Counted from the first letter of the stretch, positions 1 to 5,996 are shown. The stretch is 8,962 nucleotides of DNA from a bacterium (GCA_029935295.1 JAOZKP010000110.1:1-8962); one strand, 5' to 3'. Translations and numbers: made by a program. The notes: generated from the letters alone by a model not told the origin.

Positions 1-8
1 CGCCAATT

Positions 9-156
9 ATTAAGGTTGATGGCGTTGTAAGAAGCCGTAAAGACGTCATATCGGACTTTATCCGGTATCCAGAAGTCGTTAAATTTATTGAATTACAGCT
101 TCCGCCGGAATGACTTTTCAAAGAGGTCTCAAACTTTTTACGAGTTCATTAAGGTT
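9..156. repeat. Degenerate palindromic intergenic repeat (MITE/REP-like)
   Basis: A roughly 130-nt unit lies between two identical 9-nt direct repeats, ATTAAGGTT at 9-17 and 148-156, which could be a target-site duplication. Its ends are an imperfect inverted pair: TTGATGGCGTTGTAAGAAG at 16-34 against the complement of the segment ending ...CTTTTTACGAGTTCAT near 133-149. Inside are further inverted segments, GTCAT at 45-49 with ATGAC at 110-114, and a smaller CGGA/TCCG hairpin in 51-63. The left 15 nt recur exactly at 4409-4423 in a second element of this window. The interior resembles the widespread dispersed repeats built on CATTCCGGCGGAA-like palindromes (recalled, not searched). An open frame runs through 3-113 but is best explained as a by-product of the repeat. 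Confidence 0.6.
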
Positions 157-169
157 AATCCCTCTATCC

Positions 170-327
170 TCATTCGATAACTACCACTCCGTTGACGGAG
201 AAACTGCCATTTGATATGGTCAAAGACCCGGTAATGATCGACTGGCCCCTCTGATCAGTTGTTCGCTCCCTCCATAATCACCATCCAGATTTACATCTGC
301 TGCGAAACGGTTTTTATTCTCTTTCAT
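170..327 (-). pseudogene. Frameshifted remnant of a riboswitch-controlled gene, C-terminal tail visible
   Basis: Directly after the riboswitch terminator an ATG at 327 opens a 35-codon frame (MKENKNRFAADVNLDGDY...) that stops at 220. In another frame, 277 down to the stop at 170-172, the sequence reads ...SIITGSLTISNGSFSVNGV and then VVIE-stop. This alternating, beta-like ending with repeated Gly/Ser and hydrophobic residues looks like the C-terminus of a secreted or cell-surface protein. The two frames overlap and neither is a complete gene, so the simplest reading is a gene that lost its body by deletion plus a frameshift. The protein family cannot be named from so little. A real small ORF starting at 327 cannot be excluded, but no good ribosome site precedes it: the terminator T-run is immediately upstream. 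Confidence 0.45.
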
Positions 328-368
328 AAAAAAAGCCGGGTCGCTCTTTTGCAAGAGGCAACCCGGCT
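328..368 (-). terminator. Intrinsic terminator, expression platform of the riboswitch
   Basis: On the minus strand AGCCGGGT (368-361) pairs with ACCCGGCT (341-334). The stem extends through T-G, G-C and C-G pairs, then a one-base bulge and a CTCTT/AAGAG-type inner stem closed by a short GCAA-containing loop, and is followed by seven T. The 5' arm AGCCGGGTTGCC (368-357) is also the conserved 3' arm of the aptamer, so the two structures exclude each other. It is also the first clear terminator downstream of the minus-strand respiratory cluster ending at 583, so it may stop readthrough from there as well. Confidence 0.88.
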
Positions 369-451
369 GTCTTTTGGATTTTGAATTAAGACCCGTGGCT
401 TTCCGGCCCCGCCTTTCAGCGGGAGAGGTTTTCACTGCAAATCAACATTGC
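357..451 (-). ncRNA. GEMM-I-like cyclic-dinucleotide riboswitch aptamer
   Basis: Read on the minus strand the order of GEMM landmarks is present. There is a GAAAACC box (433-427), a P2 hairpin CCCGC-TGAAAG-GCGGG (423-408) with a GAAA-type loop, GGAAAGCCACGGGTCTTAA (404-386) matching the GCAAAGCC-ACGGGCCTAA core, a P3 closed by GTCTT (392-388) with AAGAC (373-369), and AAGACAGCCGGGTTGCC (373-357) matching the conserved 3' GNAGCCGGGTTGCC arm. Known members of the family bind cyclic di-GMP (GEMM-Ia) or 3',3'-cGAMP (GEMM-Ib, common in Geobacter relatives); which applies here cannot be decided by eye. The closing P1 helix is weak: only GGCAA near 447-451 can pair with TTGCC. The switch may therefore be partly decayed, in line with the broken gene downstream. 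Ligand binding would hide the terminator arm, giving an ON switch (inference). Confidence 0.78.
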
Positions 452-454
452 CAC

Positions 455-484
455 CATATATGCACAAAGGCCAAATTATTGCAA
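455..484 (-). promoter_or_regulatory. Candidate sigma-70-type promoter for the riboswitch transcript
   Basis: On the minus strand TTGCAA (484-479) and TATATG (460-455) are separated by 18 nt. Transcription would then start near 448, just ahead of the GGCAA that could form the 5' side of aptamer helix P1. Both boxes deviate from consensus and the region is AT-rich, so a chance match is possible. The placement relative to the aptamer is the main argument for it. The remaining gene-free stretch 485-582 shows nothing else I can support. Confidence 0.35.
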
Positions 485-582
485 TACTTGTTTTGTGGGT
501 TATACTTATCACATATTTTCAACTAAAATCCAAAACAAGAATTTTCTTCGTTCCCTCAATTTTTTACGCTAAACAGTTACCT

Positions 583-1107
583 CTACTTTTTAATTATTGA
601 GAGGATCTCTTCCTCTTTTTTTATTGCCTCGCTGCAGACTGACCAGACGCGGTAGTCTTCAAGACCGAGAATCGTCAGGCCGGCAATGAAAACTGACCAG
701 AAATTATCCAGCAGCAGATCACAATAGAAATAGAACAGATAGAATGCCGTAAGGTAGCCTAAGTGTGACCATCCCCGAAAATCAGTGGAACCTTTATTCA
801 TCCGGCCGAGGATAAGAATAAGTGCGGAGAAAGCGTAAACAATCAGAGCAATACTGATAAGTGTAGGCGGCGGCGAAGCCCCCAGGAACTGTTTGATACC
901 CCCGGATATAGGCGGCAGAAAGCGAAAATTAACCGCCGCGCCGATACTGACCAAAAAAAACAGCACCATCCAGAGTTGACTGTAACGCAGCTGCCGCTTA
1001 AGGTCACGGATGCGGTTCTGAATCTCCTGACGGCGCGAGTCCGGACCCTGTTCACTCTCATCCGAAGCCGACTGCTGATTCTGTTTCTGCTGACGCCGTA
1101 AAAACAC
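583..1107 (-). CDS. Four-helix membrane protein of unknown function
   Basis: I do not recognise this 174-residue protein. The first about 40 residues are hydrophilic and rich in Gln, Arg and Ser, with a likely short amphipathic or coiled-coil helix at 24-42. They are followed by hydrophobic helices near 45-61, 82-101, 116-133 and 137-149, then a charged tail (EAIKKEEEIL) that would again be cytoplasmic. Helix three is strikingly aromatic (AFYLFYFYCD). The start is GTG at 1107: ATGs just upstream are out of frame, and a GGGGG tract sits 7 nt before the GTG. It is the last gene of the minus-strand cluster, 94 nt after the haem-HAMP gene, so cotranscription is plausible but not assured. It could be a membrane anchor or assembly factor for the complex, or unrelated to it. 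Confidence 0.75.
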   Translation of the reverse strand: MFLRRQQKQNQQSASDESEQGPDSRRQEIQNRIRDLKRQLRYSQLWMVLFFLVSIGAAVNFRFLPPISGGIKQFLGASPPPTLISIALIVYAFSALILILGRMNKGSTDFRGWSHLGYLTAFYLFYFYCDLLLDNFWSVFIAGLTILGLEDYRVWSVCSEAIKKEEEILSIIKK

Positions 1108-1201
1108 GCAAAACCCCCATCATGCCCAATATTTTCCGGGTCAACCGCATTCTGACTTAAAGGTTAGCCGGAAAAAAGATAAAGTCAGGTCAAAAACCAA
1201 C

Positions 1202-2050
1202 TTACTTCTCTTTACTATCAGGCACAATATCAGCTTTTTTGATTTTTATCAATTCTGTTTCGACCAACTGTTTATCCCGAGCCATATAAAGATATTCCTG
1301 TCCCAAAGTTTCGACCTCACTGACACCTTTGGGGAAATCACTATCGAGTTTACCGCTGGCAACCCTTTTCACATAAAAAATCAACTGTTCAATGGGCAGC
1401 AACAGATTACGACGCAGAAGGGCACTGATCCCGCCTACAGATAAAATGAGAATCATAACGCAGAAAATCACCATTTTCCAACGCAGACTCAGCAGTCTTT
1501 TATCCAGAGAAGCGGTTGAGAGACCGATATCCAGAGTGCCGAGTACTTTCTGCTTTTCAGGATGAAAATGACAATCACCCGCGACGCAGTGGGCGTCATT
1601 GTAGATCGGAGCTGTAATCGCCAGCACATTATGATTTTTGACATTGACAAAACGCCGCGCCAACTGCATGGAACCTAAACGGACAGTCGGCTCGGGGCCG
1701 CTATGACACTCGATACACCCGTCAGTATTTTTGTCCACAACCCGATTTAACTCTTCGGGATCAGAGGAGAACATAACGACCCCCTCTTTGTTGAAAATCC
1801 GCAGGTGCTCAACCCCCTTCTGCACCCCGATACTTCTAATAATCTGGTCAAGATTCTCCCGGTCTTCCGTCATCATACTGTAACGGGTCGAACTGACAAC
1901 CGTATCGGCCAGACTGGTCTCCTGCCGGACTGCATCCCGCAGAAAATCCTCTTTGATGGAAGAGTACAAAAAGAGACTGCAAATGATCACAAAACCAGTC
2001 AGGGAAAGCGCCACCGGAATAATTGCTTTAGTAGCAAAGCGGTTAAACAT
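1202..2050 (-). CDS. Membrane-bound di-haem HAMP sensor protein lacking an output domain
   Basis: This 282-residue protein has an N-terminal membrane helix (about 9-30), a periplasmic sensor region (31-190), a second helix (about 193-212) and a HAMP linker (about 213-265), then ends with a short charged tail. The periplasmic region carries two covalent haem sites, CIECH at 112-116 and a CX4CH site, CVAGDCH at 155-161, followed by the FHP..KQKVLGTLDIG stretch typical of haem-containing sensor kinases of delta-proteobacteria (family resemblance from memory). Such sensors normally continue into a histidine kinase or methyl-accepting domain; here the stop follows HAMP directly. An AAGGAGGAT ribosome site lies 7 nt before the ATG. 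It sits 40 nt downstream of the NrfD-like gene, so it probably belongs to the operon. It may report redox state to a partner by helix contact, or simply relay electrons. Confidence 0.88.
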   Translation of the reverse strand: MFNRFATKAIIPVALSLTGFVIICSLFLYSSIKEDFLRDAVRQETSLADTVVSSTRYSMMTEDRENLDQIIRSIGVQKGVEHLRIFNKEGVVMFSSDPEELNRVVDKNTDGCIECHSGPEPTVRLGSMQLARRFVNVKNHNVLAITAPIYNDAHCVAGDCHFHPEKQKVLGTLDIGLSTASLDKRLLSLRWKMVIFCVMILILSVGGISALLRRNLLLPIEQLIFYVKRVASGKLDSDFPKGVSEVETLGQEYLYMARDKQLVETELIKIKKADIVPDSKEK

Positions 2051-2090
2051 TGCCTATCCTCCTTTCCGGTCTTCCTACCGAGTTAAAATA

Positions 2091-3443
2091 CTACGAAGAC
2101 ATCACTTTTGCATACTGTTGTTCAGGTTGTCCTGAAACCGGGCTCGCAACCGACTCCGGTACGGGTACAGTCACAGTCACAACTGCTTCCGCCGGCACCG
2201 CCTTCCATACATACAAAATCGGCAGACGATAAAGAATGAAACGATAGACGACCACAAACAAGGCAAATATGGTGATGGATATAATTGTTTCCAACGGATG
2301 CGGAATCTCCTGATAAAGATTCCAATTAAACGTAATCAGGGCCGTATTCAACCGGTTCATTAACAATCCGGCAATCGTAAGAAAGGCTGTAAACCGTACC
2401 AAAGCGACACTGTTTTTCCTGATTGCAACAGAAAACAAAATTATCGGTAAGATGACACCGGCGCCAATCTCCAGAAGAAACCAGGATCCCCAACCAGTAG
2501 CCAGGTAAGACCACTCGTTATCATGTGTAACCCCGACCAGTTTGATGATAAAATAGGTCAGCAGTGCCATCGTCGCACCTTTGGCGAGGCCGATGGTAAT
2601 ACTGTCGAGATTATCAAGAAAATCCTCTCCACAACGCCAGGCCATGGTTTTTTTGACAATGGTACTCACGGCGATAACCATGCAGAGACCGGCAAAAACT
2701 GAGGAACAGAGGTAAAATATCCACATAAACTCTGCGGAATACCAGAGCGGGTGTACCTTTCCCGGCGCATAGCAAAGTAGAGTTCCCAAAGCCCCCTGAT
2801 GTAGTGTCGAAAGAATAATCCCGGCGACAGTCAAACCGATGGTACCGCTATGGATAAACTTTTTCGCAGTCGGCCAGTTAATCCATTCAAAAAAAGCCTC
2901 GGAAACCTCCATCACCTGCACTGACAGATAGGTTGCAACATGCCAGCCGACAAGAAAGAGGACTGCTGCCGTACCCCATGAGACAAACATTGGATAGTAG
3001 AGCCGCCAGGGGCAGCCGAGATCCACCAGCAGATAAACAACTGCAAACAGATATCCGAGTAAACCGTTAAGCAGAGCCAGATTTAGTATTGGTTTGTACT
3101 TTTCATGACCGAAGAGTTCCACCGCGGTTCCCAGCAGAAATCCTGAGGCCGAAAGCGGCACCATACAGAACAGGCCGAAGCCTAAGAAAAGCCCCCAGGG
3201 GTAGTCGTAACTTCCGTGCATAACACTGCCCAACCCAAAAATATAGCGATAGACAATAACCGGCAGACCGACGGCAAATATAAAAAACAGCAACCAGTTA
3301 AAAGGATTGCGCAGCACCTCATGGAAGTACTCTTTTGGAGATAATCCCAGCAGTATTTTGCGCATCAAACTCCACATTTTACCACTATCGGGATCGCTCA
3401 GAGAGTCAATCGGCTTGAAGCCTTTTTCTATAAGACGATTCAT
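2091..3443 (-). CDS. NrfD/HybB-family integral membrane subunit, menaquinone-interacting
   Basis: The product is 450 residues with about ten membrane helices (near 49-70, 84-105, 118-140, 152-174, 199-215, 237-262, 283-303, 320-340, 349-368 and 384-406). It matches the long HybB/HmcC branch of the NrfD superfamily rather than the eight-helix NrfD type. Family-like segments are STLHQGALGTL (212-222), HPLWYS (231-236) and MNRLNTAL (362-369). Proteins of this family bind quinol in the membrane and pass electrons to or from an Fe-S partner. Its ATG overlaps the stop of the Fe-S gene by 4 nt (ATGA), a sign of translational coupling, and GGAGGAG precedes the start. The end is unusual: after the last helix comes a tail of about 35 residues rich in Val, Pro, Ala and Ser (from about 416), without a known function. 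No symbol is assigned because hmcC, ohcC, qrcD and cbcU homologues cannot be told apart by eye. Confidence 0.92.
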   Translation of the reverse strand: MNRLIEKGFKPIDSLSDPDSGKMWSLMRKILLGLSPKEYFHEVLRNPFNWLLFFIFAVGLPVIVYRYIFGLGSVMHGSYDYPWGLFLGFGLFCMVPLSASGFLLGTAVELFGHEKYKPILNLALLNGLLGYLFAVVYLLVDLGCPWRLYYPMFVSWGTAAVLFLVGWHVATYLSVQVMEVSEAFFEWINWPTAKKFIHSGTIGLTVAGIILSTLHQGALGTLLCYAPGKVHPLWYSAEFMWIFYLCSSVFAGLCMVIAVSTIVKKTMAWRCGEDFLDNLDSITIGLAKGATMALLTYFIIKLVGVTHDNEWSYLATGWGSWFLLEIGAGVILPIILFSVAIRKNSVALVRFTAFLTIAGLLMNRLNTALITFNWNLYQEIPHPLETIISITIFALFVVVYRFILYRLPILYVWKAVPAEAVVTVTVPVPESVASPVSGQPEQQYAKVMSS

Positions 3444-4384
3444 TCTACGTGCTCCTCCACTATTGGTTTAGACTCTTTATTCTTTTTCTCACCTTTACCC
3501 CCTTTGGCAAGGAGGTGAAATCCCAGAAACATGGCCGGCCAGATGCCTAGAACCATTGGTACAAAGCTTAAAAAACTCTTGGTGTTATCCAGAATCGGAT
3601 GGTGCTGCAGGGTGGTATCAAATCCAACTTTATCAAAAGGAACTCCGGAAAGAAACATCCAGGAGGTCCCGCCGACTTCAGTTTCACCGTAGACATGATC
3701 CACATATTTATCCGGCTGCTCACGAATCCGTTCATGGGCAACCTTGACCAGAGTCTTGCGATGACCAAAGGTTAGGGCCTCCTGCGGACACGCCTCAACA
3801 CAGGCGGGCGGCTTACCATGTTTCAAACGCTTGTCGTAACAGAAGTTGCACTTTATAACTTCGGGATGCAAAGCACTGTCATAAGAGTAAGCCGGAATCC
3901 GGAAAGGACAGGCAACCATACACATCCGACAACCAACACAGACATCCGCATTATAAATGACTGCACCCTCTTTGGTCTTGGTGTAGGCATTAACAAAACA
4001 TGAGGTCAAACAGGCGGGTTCATTACAATGATTGCAATTAATCTTCCGAAAAACCGGTGCCCCCTGATCCTGGTCATAACGGTTAACCACCGTATAGGCC
4101 TCGGCACTGGTGCGACGTTTCTGCTTACCATCGTGAAATACCTGATCAAAAACTGAAAAGTCATCAAAAGGCAGCTTGGGTTCGGGCAGGCCATGCTCTT
4201 TATTACACGCCGCCTCACAAGTCCGGCAACCGATGCAACGGGTCAGATCCACCAACACGCCCATACTGTCCGGATAACCATGAAACTCCTTCATACCGAA
4301 AGCAGTTTTAGTGGTCGACAATGCCAAGGCGCTGCTTCCAGCGACAGTTGTCTTGAGAAATTTTCTCCGGCTTATACCACTCAT
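3440..4384 (-). CDS. Tat-exported ferredoxin-type subunit with four [4Fe-4S] sites (HybA/HmcB-like)
   Basis: This is a 314-residue electron-transfer subunit. It begins with a twin-arginine signal (SRRKFLK at 5-11, then a hydrophobic stretch to about 29), so the folded protein is placed on the periplasmic side. Sixteen Cys form four cluster motifs: 50/53/56/60, 117/120/125/129, 149/152/155/159 and 179/182/195/199, all complete. After SGVPFDKVGF (246-255), typical of HybA/QrcC relatives, a single C-terminal helix (about 271-293) anchors it to the membrane, and a Lys/Glu-rich tail follows. It would carry electrons between the NrfD-like quinone subunit, encoded with a 4-nt overlap downstream, and the pentahaem cytochrome encoded 125 nt upstream. 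A Shine-Dalgarno-like AAGGGGGAT lies in front of the ATG. The same set occurs in Hmc, Ohc and Cbc4-type complexes. Confidence 0.94.
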   Translation of the reverse strand: MSGISRRKFLKTTVAGSSALALSTTKTAFGMKEFHGYPDSMGVLVDLTRCIGCRTCEAACNKEHGLPEPKLPFDDFSVFDQVFHDGKQKRRTSAEAYTVVNRYDQDQGAPVFRKINCNHCNEPACLTSCFVNAYTKTKEGAVIYNADVCVGCRMCMVACPFRIPAYSYDSALHPEVIKCNFCYDKRLKHGKPPACVEACPQEALTFGHRKTLVKVAHERIREQPDKYVDHVYGETEVGGTSWMFLSGVPFDKVGFDTTLQHHPILDNTKSFLSFVPMVLGIWPAMFLGFHLLAKGGKGEKKNKESKPIVEEHVE

Positions 4385-4408
4385 AATAATTCTATCCCCC
4401 TTCCCTTA

Positions 4409-4477
4409 TTGATGGCGTTGTAAAAAAATCCGATCTTCACTTTACCATCCCGGAACTTTTTTACAGATACATCCTTA
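4409..4477. repeat. Imperfect inverted repeat, short relative of the 9-156 element
   Basis: The left arm GATGGCGTTGTAAAAAAATC (from 4411) and the right arm at 4451-4473, whose complement reads GATGTATCTGTAAAAAAGTT, form an imperfect stem about 22 nt long with an 18-nt loop. The 15 nt TTGATGGCGTTGTAA at 4409-4423 are identical to 16-30, so both belong to one family. CCTTA at 4404-4408 and 4473-4477 may be a short direct repeat left by insertion. The element sits between the cytochrome and Fe-S genes, inside the presumed operon. Transcribed, it would form a long hairpin that could act on mRNA stability or partial termination, although no T-run follows the stem on the minus strand. Confidence 0.65.
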
Positions 4478-4509
4478 GTTAATTGAAAAATAACCCTTTC
4501 CCAGAAAAT

Positions 4510-5043
4510 CTACTCGTGCACCCCGGCATGAACACCACCTTTTGGTGCATATTCACCGGAATGATAGAAACGGTTACCGGCATCAGTTCTTGTGTGACAA
4601 TCCTCGCATCCGGTAGGAGCCCCAGTTTTAATATGACAGTTGAAACACCTTAAATGATAGGCACCCTTAAGCCCGGTCATATCGAGATGATAACGATTCA
4701 GGTTAGCTTCCATTTTCCGGATATGCTGACCTGTAAACGGTTCTTTAACGTGACAATTTTCACAAGTTATAGCGAATGTTCCTTTACTTCCGGAATGACA
4801 CCTGGCACATTGTTTATCCTCGAGCTCACCGCCAAACCGGTGATGATGGCAGGCAGAACAGTTCTCGGCAACGTCAACATGCAATTCGTGGTCAAAATCC
4901 ACTCCACTATAAAGATAAGACAGAGAATCTATTTGCACCGACGTCGGTGCTTCTTCACCGGCGCCGAAAACTGGAGCTGCAAGAAAAAACAGCACCATAA
5001 TCATCCCTATCCCGGCAAGAGCCTGAATCTTTCTACTTTTCAT
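4510..5043 (-). CDS. Periplasmic pentahaem c-type cytochrome (class III-like)
   Basis: From the ATG at 5043 the protein has 177 residues: a Sec signal peptide (Lys/Arg start, hydrophobic 8-23, likely cleavage near APVFG-AG at 27-29) and a mature domain of about 150 residues. Five CxxCH haem sites are visible at C62, C79, C94, C133 and C146. His52, His55, His67, His68, His107, His119, His130 and His161 are candidate second axial ligands. FDHELH before the first haem recalls cytochrome c3/c7. The ATG at 5043 is preferred over the upstream in-frame ATG at 5103 because the signal peptide begins there and an AAGGAGG site is 9 nt upstream. It lies ahead of the Fe-S and NrfD-like genes, as haem subunits do in Hmc, Ohc and Cbc4-type complexes, and would exchange electrons with soluble or outer-membrane cytochromes. 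Confidence 0.93.
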   Translation of the reverse strand: MKSRKIQALAGIGMIMVLFFLAAPVFGAGEEAPTSVQIDSLSYLYSGVDFDHELHVDVAENCSACHHHRFGGELEDKQCARCHSGSKGTFAITCENCHVKEPFTGQHIRKMEANLNRYHLDMTGLKGAYHLRCFNCHIKTGAPTGCEDCHTRTDAGNRFYHSGEYAPKGGVHAGVHE

Positions 5044-5074
5044 GCGTTCGTTCCTCCTTAAATTTATAGACACT

Positions 5075-5263
5075 CTACTCATGCCGTTTATCAGCATCAC
5101 CATCGTACTTGATGATTTTCTTGTAAAAAATCGGAAACGATATCAGAAATCCGACGCAGATTAAATATTCTACGGCCTTGATATAATCGTAGTACTCCAC
5201 CAGGGTGCCGATCTTTACAATACCACCGACGCAATTCAAACATTCTGTAACTGAGTTACCCAT
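5075..5263 (-). CDS. 62-residue single-helix membrane protein with CxxC
   Basis: This short protein has an AAGGAG ribosome site 7 nt before its ATG and is packed 24 nt after gene A and 31 nt before the cytochrome, so it is very likely translated. The N-terminus carries ECLNCVGG with Cys at 8 and 11. There is no His after the second Cys, so it is not a haem site. One membrane helix spans about 29-48 (AVEYLICVGFLISFPIFY), followed by a basic and acidic tail. Small single-helix subunits occur in related complexes (for example HmcD, TmcD), and this may be an equivalent by position. The CxxC could bind metal, form a disulfide or handle apocytochrome thiols. None of this can be decided from the sequence. 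Confidence 0.82.
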   Translation of the reverse strand: MGNSVTECLNCVGGIVKIGTLVEYYDYIKAVEYLICVGFLISFPIFYKKIIKYDGDADKRHE

Positions 5264-5287
5264 TAAAGATCTCCTTATTGTTTCCGG

Positions 5288-5533
5288 TTAATTTCCTTTT
5301 GGTGCGGATTCGACCGCCGGAACCTCTTTTTTATACATTGCCGCCACTGACGCTTTAATAAATCCTACAATCAGCATCAGAACCGGAACCAGCTGCGCGA
5401 CAACAATCAGAGCACAGACACCGACAAAGACAGAGACCAAAATCCCGCTTTTGTAAACAACTTCAGCGTTTCCGGCAATTGCCGGGGTGATAACCACCAA
5501 AAGTACATAGAGTGTCGAAATAACAGTTTTCAT
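5288..5533 (-). CDS. Small exported/membrane protein A, 81 residues, paralogue of protein B
   Basis: The start is the ATG at 5533, with AAGGAG 7 nt upstream; a longer in-frame ORF would overlap the receiver gene and lacks such a site. The protein has a signal-like N-terminus (MKTVISTLYV to AIAG, 1-21), then one long hydrophobic segment (about 30-60) containing AQLVPVLMLIVGF, and a charged tail. Aligned without gaps, residues 35-62 share 9 of 28 identities with residues 36-63 of protein B, including F-x-G, Q-L-x-P-x-L and a final Ala, with most other positions conservative. Both are 81 residues. It is the next gene after the receiver-like gene, 46 nt away. I do not know the family. A membrane subunit or regulator of the adjacent redox complex is the contextual guess. 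Confidence 0.85.
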   Translation of the reverse strand: MKTVISTLYVLLVVITPAIAGNAEVVYKSGILVSVFVGVCALIVVAQLVPVLMLIVGFIKASVAAMYKKEVPAVESAPKGN

Positions 5534-5579
5534 AATAAATCTCCTTTTATTTTCCTCTTGCCCGCTACAAAACTCCCCT

Positions 5580-5996
5580 TTAGAGTTCAGCCGGCGGACC
5601 ATTTTGGGACAACCTTCTGTCCGTTGAGTTATGAAATGCACATTGCACAACCTGCCTGAGTTCATCCCGGTCATCATCACCATTTACAGGCTTTAAGGCG
5701 TGATAGAAGATCCCTTCTTTCCGAAACCTACGCATAAGCGGGAGAGACTCCTCATTTGATATCAGGATGATGGTTAAATTCTGATTACACTTTTTTAAGA
5801 GAGGAATTATCTCCATTGCCGATAATCCATCAAACTCGCTCCCCAGCAGGATAACCCGGGCCTCTTTTTTCAGGACATTGCGCAACACAATATCAACTGA
5901 ATCCGCCTCGATAACCTGGTACTCACTCCCGCTGAAAAACCCGACGATCCGGCTGCGAATCTCATCATCCCGGTCAGCTATAAGAAGAAACTGCAT
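5580..5996 (-). CDS. Stand-alone receiver-like (CheY-fold) protein lacking the phospho-acceptor Asp
   Basis: The 138-residue product fits a single response-regulator receiver domain with a short C-terminal extension and no DNA-binding part. Strand one ends in the acidic cluster ADRDD (7-11). The position of the phosphorylated Asp, in VILLGSEFDG (48-57), is Gly52, with Asp56 four residues later. The strand-four Ser (ILIS, Ser80) and the strand-five KP pair (Lys102-Pro103) are kept. This is the pattern of an atypical receiver that probably cannot be phosphorylated in the usual way. The ATG at 5996 follows an AAGGGGGAT site. A small hairpin (TGCGG/CCGCA, 6013-6027) lies just upstream, between it and gene B. 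It may act by protein contact, perhaps with the membrane proteins encoded on either side. Desulfovibrio hmc has a linked receiver gene (rrf1), a loose parallel. Confidence 0.85.
   Translation of the reverse strand: MQFLLIADRDDEIRSRIVGFFSGSEYQVIEADSVDIVLRNVLKKEARVILLGSEFDGLSAMEIIPLLKKCNQNLTIILISNEESLPLMRRFRKEGIFYHALKPVNGDDDRDELRQVVQCAFHNSTDRRLSQNGPPAEL

Noticed and set aside
3..113. Open plus-strand frame at the left edge ending ...KFIELQLPPE, possible 3' end of a gene
   Set aside because: It coincides with the palindromic repeat 9-156, including the 15 nt shared with 4409-4423, and its last codons are the CCGCCGGAATGAC-type repeat core. A repeat explains it better than a gene end, though 5' flanking sequence would settle it.
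220..435. 71-codon minus-strand ORF
   Set aside because: Its first half lies over the riboswitch aptamer and terminator stem, so the reading frame there is incidental. Only the part from 327 is discussed, as a remnant.
843..1061. 72-codon minus-strand ORF
   Set aside because: It is out of frame with, and fully inside, the four-helix membrane protein gene, which has the better composition and start.
1152..1188. CTGACTT/AAGTCAG inverted repeat in the gap before the four-helix protein gene
   Set aside because: The stem is only 7 bp with a loop of over 20 nt and no T-run after it, so it is not supported as a terminator.
4654..5061. 135-codon plus-strand ORF
   Set aside because: It is antisense to the pentahaem cytochrome, whose five CxxCH sites leave no doubt about the coding strand.
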